Below, piece after piece: positions 36,592 to 45,682 of a stretch of 64,000 bases of DNA. The DNA lies in assembly GCF_018638295.1 (NCBI RefSeq), contig NZ_JABTTS010000003.1:1-64000 (forward strand), read 5' to 3'. The DNA comes from Streptomyces sp. CHD11. Its GTDB lineage: Bacteria > Actinomycetota > Actinomycetes > Streptomycetales > Streptomycetaceae. Numbering within the stretch: position 1 is the stretch's first letter; each line of letters opens with the position of its first letter. The notes beneath the pieces are model-generated. The model did no database searches. It had not been told where the DNA came from and worked only from the letters and a program-made list of their open reading frames with translations. The position numbers and the translations under genes are program-made.

Positions 36592-37717
36592 GCCGTCTGC
36601 CGACAGGAGCGCCAAGTCCCCTACGCGTGTTCCGGCCGACCGTCCAGGTTGGCGATGATCCTTTCGGCGAGCGTGCGCAGTTGCGCACCCTCGGTCGAAT
36701 GAGGCCGGAGAGCGCGGTATCGCGGGCGAAGACAGACTACAGCGACAGGACTTCAGTGGCTGCGGGGGATACCGGCATCGCACTGTGCCTTCCGCTCGAG
36801 TTCGACTTCCACCAGGTACGAGCGGATCACCAGCAACTGCCCGTACTCCCGCTGCGCCTGCGACACGCCTGGCGCGCCGGGCCTCGGCAAATGACAGGGC
36901 CCCCTCCCTCACTCGGTGGCGGCGATGCGAGATCGGACAATCGGTCATTCACCTCTCGCGGCGCGCCAATCGGCGAAGCCCTCGTATTATGGAATTCGCC
37001 AAGTGGCTGCGAGTTCAAACCTGTCTGCATGACTTACTCTCGGAAGAGAATCCTTGATATGCCTCGTCGGCAAATGTTCCCTGTGACCAGTGGCGCGATA
37101 GCGGAATGGCGAACATCGGCCCCACCGACACGGTCCGCATTGGAATTCATGGAGCTGGCCCCCGGGCACGCTCCTCACGTCGGCGTGAACCATAGCAACA
37201 AAATCGCTATGCCAAACTGAGCTAATGTTGGTCGACCCTTGAGTTCACTGAAGACCCCGATCGGTCGCCACAGGGGCGGCGACTGGAGACCATTCAGGTC
37301 CTGAGAATGTCAGAGCAGCTGCCCCGCCGCCATCGGATGCACTCCGCCATCTTCCGAACTAGTCACGGGAGAACGCTCCTCAGTGGGAAAACACGACCCG
37401 GCAGAGTATCACCCTCATATGTGCCGAGAACCGACCTCTCGGTTCGAGGGAGGAGCACTGGCTTACGGCGTGCGAGTTTCCCCCTGACATGACAGCACTC
37501 GCAATCAGGGCATGTGATCGACAGGGCGCGCATCCGGCCGGAGAGTATTCCGCCCAACGCCGGTCAACACCACCAAAATGGGAGTGCTGCGAGACACGGG
37601 CGCCCCCGAGGCCGCGCAGTGACTGCAAGATTGGCATTGATCCAGCCGTGTCCCGGGAATCCGGCTGGAAGAAATTACGAACACCGGCAAACATCGAGAA
37701 ATGAGACAGCGGTGGAA
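36592..37717. other. 1.1-kb interval without a recognisable gene
   Basis: The first 350 bases hold short minus-strand coding-like scraps (for example TLAERIIANLDGRPEH and GQLLVIRSYLVEVELERK) in different frames, with no start. From about 36960 the interval is clearly AT-richer than the rest of the window and shows no coding bias; it may include the promoter of the esterase gene. Confidence 0.5.
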
Positions 37718-39607
37718 ATGGGAAGAAGACGGTGGGCAACCTACGCCGCTCGGGCCCGCTCCGGCGATCGCCCGCGCGTGCCGCGCGGATCGAGGCGTTC
37801 TGCCTGGAGGTGGGTTCCCTTTCTTCCACTGAGCGCGGTGGTCTTCGCGATCGCGTGGCTCAACCGCACACCGTGGTGGGGGTGGGGGCTGGTCGTCGCC
37901 TGCCTCGTCGCGCTCGGTCTCACCACACACTGGTGGCTTCGGGGCCCCGCCCTGCTCAGGGTGGGGGCGTGGCTACTCGCGGGAGCTTTCGTATGCACCA
38001 CTGCCATACTCGCCTACCCCTCGGCTGAGAACCGCGCGGCCGGGGGCGTCGATCCTCGGCCGTCTCGGACCGTTCTCACGGAGGAGGGCCCTGTCAGGGG
38101 GGTTCTCAACGACGAGCGCGACGTCGAGGTCTTCGCCGGGATTCCCTACGCCCGGCCTCCCATCGGCGACCGACGTTGGCGCCCGCCGCAGCCCCCCGAA
38201 CCGCGCTCGGATCTACTCATCGCCGACGAGTTCTCCGACGTTCCTGTCCAAGGCACGTCCACCTTCTTCACCCGCGCGCTGTCGCAGGTGGTGGAAGCGC
38301 CGCTGGAGGACACACTCCTCAATCCGTATCCGGTGAGTGAGGACAGCCTGTATCTCAATGTCTGGCGCAGCACAAGACCCTCAGCGGCGAGGCTTCCTGT
38401 CATCGTCTACATCCCCGGCGGCGGATTCGCCACCGGCTCGGGTGCCCTGCCGCTCTACGACGGCGAGTCGCTGGCGTCTAGAGGCGAGGTGATCACCGTC
38501 ACGATCAACTACCGTCTCGGCGTGCTCGGCTTCCTGTCACACCCCGAGCTCGCGGAGGAGTCGCAGGTCGGCGCCTCGGGCAACTACGGGCTGCTCGACC
38601 AGATAGCCGCCCTTCGATGGCTCCGCCAGAACATCGCAGCGTTCGGCGGCGACCCGGATCGTGTAACGATCGCTGGTGAGTCGGCGGGCGGTGAGAGCGT
38701 CTGCGTCCTCGGCGCGACGCCGCGTGCGAAGGGTCTCGTGGACGGCGTCATCGGCAGCAGCGGAGCCTGCATGGGGACCCACGGCAACACCGACCGAGGC
38801 GATCAGTACGACACCCGGCGGGCGGCGGAAGAAGCAGGGCGGAACCTCAGCGAGCGGCTTGGGGGCGCCACCGTGGAGGAGATGCGCCGCATGCCTGCGG
38901 ACCGGGTCGTGGAAGCGGCCAAGTCCCTGAATAGTCACTGGCGCCCGTCCGTCGACGGCCACGTCCTCGACCGGGCGCCCGTGGACATCTACGCGGCGGG
39001 CGATCAGTTGGACGTGCCGACCCTTGTCGGAAGCAACGCGGACGAGGCCTCTCTCGGTCTGCTGAGCCCTCCGGACACCGACGTCAACGACTACCTACGA
39101 GCGGTGCGCGAAGAGCACGGTGCGGACGCTGAGCTGTTCCTCCGTCTCTACCCTGGCGAGACCGAGAAACAGGTACGCGATTCCATCCTCCAGGCCGAAA
39201 CCGACAAGATCATGACCCGCGCCATACGCCGATGGGCGATGCTGCAGACGCGCTCGGGTCACGCCGATGCCTACACCTACCACTTCGCGCATGTCCCTCC
39301 GGAGGACGGTCTGCGGAAGTTCGGCGCCTACCACGGGGCGGAGGTGATGTACGCGTACGACAATCTCGGCAAGGACGGCGACGCCGCGTACGACAAGCGC
39401 GACTTCACCCTGCGTGACCAGATGAGCGGCTACTGGATCAACTTCGCGCGTACGGGGGATCCGAACGGGCCGGGGCTCCCGAACTGGCCCACCTTTCAGG
39501 AGGAGATGGACAAGGTCATGAGGTTCGACGCCGGCAGCGCCGTGGCGCCCCGGACGCGACCGGATGCTGTCGACTTCTGGCTGCGCTACGAAGGACCCCT
39601 TGCGTAG
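37718..39607 (+). CDS. membrane-anchored type-B carboxylesterase
   Basis: 629 residues from ATG 37718. Residues 20-110 contain three hydrophobic helices (including WWGWGLVVACLVALGLTTHW and GAWLLAGAFVCTTAILAYP), followed by a complete carboxylesterase/cholinesterase domain: GIPYARPPIGDRRWRPP, the SEDSLYLNVWRS motif, PVIVYIPGGGFATGS (oxyanion hole), the nucleophile Ser322 in AGESAGGES, Glu443 in NADEASLG and His539 in YHGAEVMY. Bacterial type-B esterases are usually soluble or secreted, so the multi-helix anchor is unusual. The domain should face outside. The start has a poor ribosome site; GTG 37712 is an alternative. Confidence 0.85.
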   Translation: MGRRRWATYAARARSGDRPRVPRGSRRSAWRWVPFLPLSAVVFAIAWLNRTPWWGWGLVVACLVALGLTTHWWLRGPALLRVGAWLLAGAFVCTTAILAYPSAENRAAGGVDPRPSRTVLTEEGPVRGVLNDERDVEVFAGIPYARPPIGDRRWRPPQPPEPRSDLLIADEFSDVPVQGTSTFFTRALSQVVEAPLEDTLLNPYPVSEDSLYLNVWRSTRPSAARLPVIVYIPGGGFATGSGALPLYDGESLASRGEVITVTINYRLGVLGFLSHPELAEESQVGASGNYGLLDQIAALRWLRQNIAAFGGDPDRVTIAGESAGGESVCVLGATPRAKGLVDGVIGSSGACMGTHGNTDRGDQYDTRRAAEEAGRNLSERLGGATVEEMRRMPADRVVEAAKSLNSHWRPSVDGHVLDRAPVDIYAAGDQLDVPTLVGSNADEASLGLLSPPDTDVNDYLRAVREEHGADAELFLRLYPGETEKQVRDSILQAETDKIMTRAIRRWAMLQTRSGHADAYTYHFAHVPPEDGLRKFGAYHGAEVMYAYDNLGKDGDAAYDKRDFTLRDQMSGYWINFARTGDPNGPGLPNWPTFQEEMDKVMRFDAGSAVAPRTRPDAVDFWLRYEGPLA

Positions 39608-39689
39608 TGCTCCACCGTCTGCCGGGGTGGGAGGGCCTCCCGATCAGCGGAGCCGGTCGCCGAGCCATTGCAGGAGATCGGGCGTCACG

Positions 39690-40457
39690 GGATCCGTGCC
39701 AGCGGCGTACTCGTCACTCCTCCTGGCTGCTGCCGGCGACCGCAGGAAGGACATTGTGAGCCAGCGCGTCCACGACCTCCTGGCAGGTATAGGCCTTGGC
39801 CAGCGCCACTGTCAGGGCCGTGGTTCGGGACGCGCGCTCCTCTGTCCGGACGCTCCCTCCGGAAATCGCGCGAAGTACCGTCGGGACCGCTGGCGCGGCG
39901 TCCGTCAGCCCGTGGCGCGGCCGTGATGCGTTCCTGCGCCCAGGCGGAGACGGCACAGAGGAAGTCCCAGTGTCCAAGGGTCGGGCGAGTGCCTGTCGTC
40001 ACGACGGTCAGGGCTCCGACCGGACGGTCTCCGTTCAGGACGGGAACGACCGCAAGCCCCGTGCCCGGCGGCTCCTCTCCCCCAGCCATTCCTACCGCGT
40101 GGCCGAAGCGATGGTGAGGCGTCCATACGCGGCGGACCTGCCGTACGGCCTCCGCCGGCGCCTGCTCGCCTTCCTCGCCGAGCGTCTCCCAGGCCCGGGC
40201 ATCGACAGGAGTCAGCCCCGACGTGGTCACCAGCTGCAGTGTGGAGGGGATCCGCGAAGGTGCACCGCACCGCCGAGGCCACCCGGCTCCGCAACGGCGT
40301 GCAGCAACGCGAGCCGGAGAATCTCGGTCCGCTCAGTGTCCCGTTCGACGCCTTCCAGCAACGCACGCCGAGCCCTCAACCCTTGCAGCGTAGGCGTCAA
40401 CCCCTGTTTGCGCCCTTCCGGCGACCCGACCACGCGACCATGAAGTAGATGCATCAA
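39690..40457 (-). pseudogene. GAF-type sensor (SpoIIE/PP2C-like) N-terminal region, frameshifted
   Basis: Joined frames from ATG 40457 give RRALLEGVERDTERTEILRL, then TTSGLTPVDARAWETLGEEG, GLAVVPVLNGDRPVGALTVV and HWDFLCAVSAWAQERI (a GAF domain), then RTTALTVALAKAYTCQEVVD. This is the layout of streptomycete PAS/GAF phosphatase or kinase sensors. At least two frameshifts are present and the catalytic C-terminus is absent. Confidence 0.65.
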
Positions 40458-40518
40458 CTATATTCGTGGGCGACAGTCACACGAGACAGGTGTGCGGTGC
40501 GAGGGGAGAAGTCCGGCA

Positions 40519-42258
40519 ATGCGGAATCTGACCGTGGCCCAGCAGATGGTGGACGTCCTGCGCCAGGCGGGCGTGGAGCGGATCTACGGTGTGGTGGGTG
40601 ACAGCCTGAACTCGGTGGTCGACGCGGTGCGCCGTACCGACGGCATCGAGTGGGTCCATGTCCGGAACGAGGAGGCCGCCGCCTTCGCCGCGGCGGCAGA
40701 GGCGCAGCTGACCGGCAGACTCGCGGTGTGTGCGGGCAGCTGTGGCCCGGGGAACACACACCTGATCCAGGGACTGTACGACGCGCACCGTTCGGGTGCG
40801 CCCGTCCTCGCCCTGGCCTCGCACATCCCGTCCCACCAGATCGGTACAGGCTTCTTCCAGGAGACCCATCCCGAGAGGCTGTTCACCGATTGCAGCGACT
40901 ACTGCGAGATGATCAGCTCTGCCGGCCAGATGCCCCGGGTTCTGCGGATCGCCATGCAACGCGCGCTGGGCAACGGCGGGGTGTCGGTCCTGGTCGTACC
41001 GGGTGACGTCGCTCACGACAAGGCGACCCGTCCGACGGGAAGCAGCGACCTGGTCACCGAGCGCGGCAGGGTCGCCGCGCCCGTCTCCCAGGTGCGAAAG
41101 CTGGCCGAGAAGCTGAACGCGGCTCGGAAGGTGATGCTCTTCTGCGGGGCGGGAGTGCGGGACGCCCACGCCGAGGTCATGGCGCTCGCCGAGAAGTCCG
41201 CCGCTCCCGTGGGACACAGCCTGCGGGGCAAGGAATGGATCCAGTTCGACAACGCCTACGACGTCGGCATGAGCGGCCTGCTGGGCTACGGCGCCTGCTT
41301 CGACGCGATGCACGAAGCCGATCTGGTCGTGCTGCTCGGAACCGACTTCCCCTACAACGACTTCCTGCCCCAGGCGCGGACCGTGCAGATCGACCACGAC
41401 GCCGGCCGGCTCGGCCGTCGCACGCTCTTGGAACTCGGTGTCCACGGCGACGTGCGGGAGACGTTGCGGGCCGTGCTCCCTCTGGTCGAAACCAAACTGG
41501 ACCGTACCTATCTGGACCGGATGCTGCGCAAGCACGCCAGGTCCCTGGAAACGGTGGTCTCCGCCTACACCCACGACGTCGAGCGGCACATACCGATCCA
41601 TCCCGAATTCGCGGCATCCGTGCTGGACGAACTCGCGGACGACGATGCGGTATTCACCGTGGACACCGGTATGTCCAACGTGTGGGCAGCACGCTATTTG
41701 ACCCCCAACGGGCGCCGCCGGATGATCGGATCGTTCCTCCACGGCACGATGGCCAACGCGCTGCCGCACGCCATCGGCGCACAGTTCGCCGACGCCGGCC
41801 GCCAGGTGATCTCGATATCAGGTGACGGTGGACTCGGCATGCTGATGGGCGAGTTGCTCACCGTGAAGCTGCACGATCTGCCGGTGAAGACGGTCGTGTT
41901 CAACAACTCCTCGCTCGGCATGGTGAAGCTGGAGATGCTGGTCGAGGGACTGCCCGAGCACGGGACAGACCACGAACCGGTGGACTACGCGGCGATCGCC
42001 CGCGGTGTGGGCATCGAGGCGATCCGCATCGAGCACCCCGGGGACGTCGCCGGCGGACTCAAGCGGGCTCTGGCCCATGACGGACCGTTCCTGGTCGACC
42101 TGGTGACCGACCCCAACGCCCTGTCGATCCCGCCGCACATATCGGCTGCCCAAGTCAGGGGAATCGCCTTCGCCGCGGGCCGGACCGTGCTCGACGGGGG
42201 CGTCGGCAGGATGCTCGACCTGGCCCGTGCCAACCTGCGCAACCTTCCCCACCCCTGA
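40519..42258 (+). CDS. poxB: thiamine-diphosphate pyruvate dehydrogenase (quinone)/pyruvate oxidase
   Basis: 579 residues from ATG 40519 with AGGGGAG upstream. The N-terminal PYR domain has VERIYGVVGDSLNSVVDAVR and the catalytic-type Glu in HVRNEEAAAFAAAAEA. The central domain has FCGAGVRDA, and the C-terminal ThDP site is ISGDGGLGMLMGELLTVKLH ending in VFNNSSLG. The family oxidises pyruvate to acetate and CO2 at the membrane, passing electrons to quinone via FAD. It is followed by a hemerythrin gene and a flavin-type oxidase gene, suggesting a redox role. Confidence 0.9.
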   Translation: MRNLTVAQQMVDVLRQAGVERIYGVVGDSLNSVVDAVRRTDGIEWVHVRNEEAAAFAAAAEAQLTGRLAVCAGSCGPGNTHLIQGLYDAHRSGAPVLALASHIPSHQIGTGFFQETHPERLFTDCSDYCEMISSAGQMPRVLRIAMQRALGNGGVSVLVVPGDVAHDKATRPTGSSDLVTERGRVAAPVSQVRKLAEKLNAARKVMLFCGAGVRDAHAEVMALAEKSAAPVGHSLRGKEWIQFDNAYDVGMSGLLGYGACFDAMHEADLVVLLGTDFPYNDFLPQARTVQIDHDAGRLGRRTLLELGVHGDVRETLRAVLPLVETKLDRTYLDRMLRKHARSLETVVSAYTHDVERHIPIHPEFAASVLDELADDDAVFTVDTGMSNVWAARYLTPNGRRRMIGSFLHGTMANALPHAIGAQFADAGRQVISISGDGGLGMLMGELLTVKLHDLPVKTVVFNNSSLGMVKLEMLVEGLPEHGTDHEPVDYAAIARGVGIEAIRIEHPGDVAGGLKRALAHDGPFLVDLVTDPNALSIPPHISAAQVRGIAFAAGRTVLDGGVGRMLDLARANLRNLPHP

Positions 42259-42382
42259 AACATGGCACTTCGTTACCCCGGTGCGTACGTGCCGCGGGAG
42301 TGTACGGGCCCCTGTGCGACCCGACGGGCCCTCCGCAGTTGCAGGTCCGACCATCCAGATCCCTTTTAGAGAGGTTGCACTG

Positions 42383-43066
42383 GTGGAAAAATGTTCCGGA
42401 CACAATCCAGGAGCGGTCACAGAGACGCGCCTGACGCACGAGATGCATCGTCTGGCGACCGGCCTTCTCGTCGATGCCGTCGACCGTGACTCGGTACCCA
42501 CGGAGAGCCTGGCGCTGTTCAGGGACTTTGTGGTGGCGAACCTGCGGCATCACCATGAGACCGAGGACGCGTGGCTGTGGCCGCTGATCCTTTCGGCCGC
42601 GCCGGGGACAGCCCGGCTGCTCGACGAACTGAGCAGGGAGCACCAATACCTGGAAGCAGCACTCGACCGTCTCGCGCAAGCAGAGATCCACGGACCGACA
42701 GCCGGCGATGACACCGCCTCGCCGGCTGGGCGGCCCTCGAGCGGATCCCGCACCGCCCTTCGAGCGGCAGCCCTTGAGGTGCGGGACAGCGTCCGGGGCC
42801 ACCTCGCGCACGAGGAACCCGTCCTGTTCCCCGCGCTTCGTGATCACGTCACTCGGGACCAGTGGGACGACTTCTCCCGTCGCGTGATCGCATCCTCCCC
42901 CACGGTGGCCGGGCATCTCACGATCGGACTGTTCGAAGAGGCTGGCACGCCGGAGGAGGTGCGGTCGGCGTTGGTGAACCTGCCGGACGGCCTGCGCTCA
43001 CTGATACCGGCGATGAGCAGCCAAGCGGCCGCCGACCTGCGTGTACTGCGAGGACTCGACTCATGA
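42383..43066 (+). CDS. hemerythrin HHE-domain protein
   Basis: 227 residues from GTG 42383 with GAGAGG upstream. Iron-binding His/Glu motifs lie in order: THEMHRLATGLLVD, NLRHHHETEDAWLWPLIL, SREHQYLEAALDRL and GHLAHEEPVLFPALRDHV. HHE proteins bind a di-iron centre and O2 or NO. The last third is a helical extension. Its stop overlaps the ATG of the next gene (ATGA), so the two are coupled. A truncated paralogue lies at 46956-47198. Confidence 0.9.
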   Translation: MEKCSGHNPGAVTETRLTHEMHRLATGLLVDAVDRDSVPTESLALFRDFVVANLRHHHETEDAWLWPLILSAAPGTARLLDELSREHQYLEAALDRLAQAEIHGPTAGDDTASPAGRPSSGSRTALRAAALEVRDSVRGHLAHEEPVLFPALRDHVTRDQWDDFSRRVIASSPTVAGHLTIGLFEEAGTPEEVRSALVNLPDGLRSLIPAMSSQAAADLRVLRGLDS

Positions 43067-44049
43067 CGTCGACTCCCCTCCCTTGGCCGGACACGGCCCA
43101 CGAGGTGTTCTCCGGAGACCTGAACGTCGCGGTCGCGTACATCACCCCTGCCGGCGGCGCGGTCGTCGTCACCGTCTCCCCTCTGGGTCTCACCGACAGA
43201 ACGGCGGGGCGGATCGGATTCACGACCTCGCTCGGCTTTCCCAGGAAGCTGGAACGAATTCTCCACAACCCCCGTGTCGCCCTGGCCTACCACGCACGCC
43301 AGCACGGATTCGCCCGGCAGTGGGACTACGTCCTCGCCCAGGGCGACGCCTTGGTGCAGATGCACCCCTCCGAGCAGCGGCTCGACGACCTGACGAAGGC
43401 GTCCGAACGCTTCTTCGGCTCGGAGTGGACGGGCAGCGCCTGGGGCTGGATAATGCGCGAGTACCAGCGGGAACGGGTCTTCGTCGACGTCGACGTCACC
43501 AGGGTCGCCACATGGCCGGACCTGGCCGCCTCCGGGCCGAGGCTGGTCAGCGGCCCCGCCTGGCCGGGCCATCCCGCAGCGCAGCAGGCACCCCGGAACG
43601 GAACGGCACCTCGAGTCGACGTCAGCAAACTGGCGCGGAAAATACGGCCTCTTGCGTACCGACTGTTGGCCTACCGAGGGGCCGATGGTTACCCCGTCGT
43701 GGTACCCGTCGAGATCGTTGGGCATGACGCAACGGGGTTCCGGCTTCTGGCGGCGCCGGAGCTGCTTCCACCCGGCGAGAGGCGGGCGGGATTCCTCGCA
43801 CACTCATACCGGCCGCAGAACGTTGGGCTGAGCATGACCACACTCACTGGCTGGCTGACGGCCGGGAGCGGGGCGGAGGCCCGCTACGCCCCCCACACCT
43901 CCACCGGACTGGCGGCACCGCCGAACAGGACGGTCCAGGCCCTGGCAAGTGGGCTCCTGGCCAAGCACGGTGTATGGCGGGCCCGACGTGACGGCACCCG
44001 CGACCGGCTGTTGAGGCTTGCCGACCAGCAAAGCCGGCCGGAGGGCTGA
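43063..44049 (+). CDS. pyridoxamine 5'-phosphate oxidase-like (flavin split-barrel) protein
   Basis: 328 residues from ATG 43063, overlapping the hemerythrin stop. Residues 1-150 show the split-barrel pattern (VAVAYITPAGGAVVVTVSP, GRIGFTTSLGFPRKLERI, NPRVALAYHARQHGF), and a second barrel-like half follows (DGYPVVVPVEIVG, FLAHSYRPQNVGLSM). Members bind FMN or F420 and act on small redox substrates or sense them. The coupling to a hemerythrin suggests an oxygen- or NO-related role (inference). Confidence 0.75.
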   Translation: MTSTPLPWPDTAHEVFSGDLNVAVAYITPAGGAVVVTVSPLGLTDRTAGRIGFTTSLGFPRKLERILHNPRVALAYHARQHGFARQWDYVLAQGDALVQMHPSEQRLDDLTKASERFFGSEWTGSAWGWIMREYQRERVFVDVDVTRVATWPDLAASGPRLVSGPAWPGHPAAQQAPRNGTAPRVDVSKLARKIRPLAYRLLAYRGADGYPVVVPVEIVGHDATGFRLLAAPELLPPGERRAGFLAHSYRPQNVGLSMTTLTGWLTAGSGAEARYAPHTSTGLAAPPNRTVQALASGLLAKHGVWRARRDGTRDRLLRLADQQSRPEG

Positions 44050-44142
44050 CTCCTTCCCAGTCCGGCGTCCCGATCAACCCTTTGTCCGTGTCGTAGAAGG
44101 GACCGGCTGTCAGTAGCAGTTGCACGGCGGACGGGTGAAACG

Positions 44143-44892
44143 GTGGCCGAGGGGCGACAGACACGCAACGCCGAGCGCACGCGGCGTGCGGTGCTCGACG
44201 CGTCGGCGCAGGTGGTTCTGGAGAAGGGTGCCGCCGTCACGCTAGCCCAGGTCGCGACAGCCGCCGGAGTATCAAGAAGTGGTTTGATCCATCGTTTCGG
44301 CAGCAGGAACCAGCTGATCGCCGCGCTCGTGGCGGATGCGCACGAACGCTTCCGGGAGGTGGTTCTCGGCCATCTCGACCTGTCCGAGAACCACCCCAAC
44401 AAGATGCTCCGCGCCTACGTGCGCGCCCTGTGCGCGGGAAGCGCCGAGGTGACGGCCAACCGCGACTTCACGTCGGCACCGATGTGGAGCGGCCTGTACA
44501 CGATCTCCGCGGTCGCTCCGGTCATGGAGGAGAACGCCGCCTGGTGGGACACGCAACTCGCCCTCGACGGGCTGAGCGCCGAGCGCATCCTGATCGTGCG
44601 CCGGGCCGCGGAGGGGATCGCCCTGGCCGCCGTCCACGGAGAGCAGGACGAGGCGAGCATCGCGACGGCTTGCTACCTCCTACTCGAACTGGCCAGCGAG
44701 GGCACTTTCCGCGCTGCTCCGATGTGCATGCGCAAGTCGATAGGAGTGACGTTGACCTCGCGCCGGTGTTTTCGCCGCGGTGCCGGGCTTCCCACAGCCA
44801 GCCGCGTTCATCCGCGACACGCACCACGGGGTCGGTTCTCCGCCCCGAGTTTGGTGGCCGCCGGCGAGGTAGTTCCGCACCGTGCCCTGTGA
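44143..44892 (+). CDS. TetR-family regulator with foreign C-terminal tail
   Basis: 249 residues from GTG 44143. The HTH is at residues 10-55 (RRAVLDASAQVVLEKGAAV then GVSRSGLIHRFGSRNQLI). The helical domain continues to about residue 190 (SIATACYLLLELASEGTF). After that the sequence becomes Arg/Ser-rich and overlaps the ruined response regulator on the other strand, indicating that the true 3' end was replaced by a deletion junction near 44750. DNA binding may be intact. It follows the oxidase gene by 93 bases and may control that group. Confidence 0.75.
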   Translation: MAEGRQTRNAERTRRAVLDASAQVVLEKGAAVTLAQVATAAGVSRSGLIHRFGSRNQLIAALVADAHERFREVVLGHLDLSENHPNKMLRAYVRALCAGSAEVTANRDFTSAPMWSGLYTISAVAPVMEENAAWWDTQLALDGLSAERILIVRRAAEGIALAAVHGEQDEASIATACYLLLELASEGTFRAAPMCMRKSIGVTLTSRRCFRRGAGLPTASRVHPRHAPRGRFSAPSLVAAGEVVPHRAL

Positions 44893-45438
44893 CAGTGCGG
44901 CACGCTCAGCGATCTCCGGGACGGGCGCTCCGTGGGCAGCCAGTTCCAGGACCTCAGCTTCCCGCGCGATGAGCGGAGAGTCGCCGGCGGAGACGGCGTC
45001 GGCGGCCGGCCCCGGTTTTGCGTAATGGTTCCGGTGTGCACGGACCTGTTGACCTCGGCCAACCGCTGCGCACTCACGGTCTTCGGCACGAAGCCGCGGA
45101 CCCGGCGGGCAGCACTCGCTTCAGATACCCCGGCAGGCCGTGACTCGTCACGATCAAGGTGGGGCACCGGCAGCTGGAACCGCTGCGATGTAGCCGCACA
45201 CACCCTCCGCACCCGGCATAGGTCGAGCATCGCGATGTCCTGGCCGGTGTGCGAGTGCCATGGTCGGCGCCCCGGGCCCGGTGGCCGGCGACCTCGCCTA
45301 CGACCGTCAGTCGTCCTTCGAAGGCAGCAGGGTCTCCATCGCACCACGGATCAGGTGCTCGTCATCGGCGAGTAGCACCCGCAGCGGCGATGTGTCCGCT
45401 GTCTGCATGTCCAGAGCCTCCTGGCCTTCGCCGTTCAC
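44800..45438 (-). pseudogene. NarL/DesR-type response regulator, multiply frameshifted
   Basis: GTG 45438 follows a strong GGGGGAGG. Frames then give SPLRVLLADDEHLIRGAMET, DIAMLDL, VRGFVPKTVSAQRLAEVNRS (receiver end with its Lys), DSPLIAREAEVLELAAHGAP and IAERAALSQGTVRNYLA (LuxR HTH). All parts of a regulator of about 200 residues are present, but in at least four frames, so it is dead. It lies downstream of a sensor kinase and a second broken copy. Confidence 0.75.
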
Positions 45439-45469
45439 ATGTCCACCTCCCCCAGCGGTACCGATGCCG

Positions 45470-45682
45470 TCAGCCCGAAGGCGCCCGCTCGCCGAGTTCC
45501 GGCTCCGGGGTGCCGGCCAGGGCGGCCATCCGTTCGTTCAGGCTGGCGACGAGCGTCAAGTCGTCCTCGAGGGATGGCATGGCGGCCATCGTGTTGCGGA
45601 TAGGGTGCTCGTCATCCGTGAGCGGCAGCGGCGGTGCGCCCGCGGCCTGTGTGTCCGGCCGATCCTCGTCTTCGCTGCTCAC
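45470..45682 (-). pseudogene. response regulator receiver fragment
   Basis: 70 codons from GTG 45682, overlapping the kinase stop. Residues 17-46 (PPLPLTDDEHPIRNTMAAMP then SLEDDLTLVA) resemble the first 35 residues of a receiver domain, with the paired acidic residues kept. The rest is unrelated. It looks like a partial duplicate of the next pseudogene. Confidence 0.6.

Noticed and set aside
35931..37220. Single 429-residue oxidoreductase reading through to 37220
   Set aside because: Similarity moves to another frame at about 36395 and ends at 36591; the remaining frame is AT-rich and unrelated.
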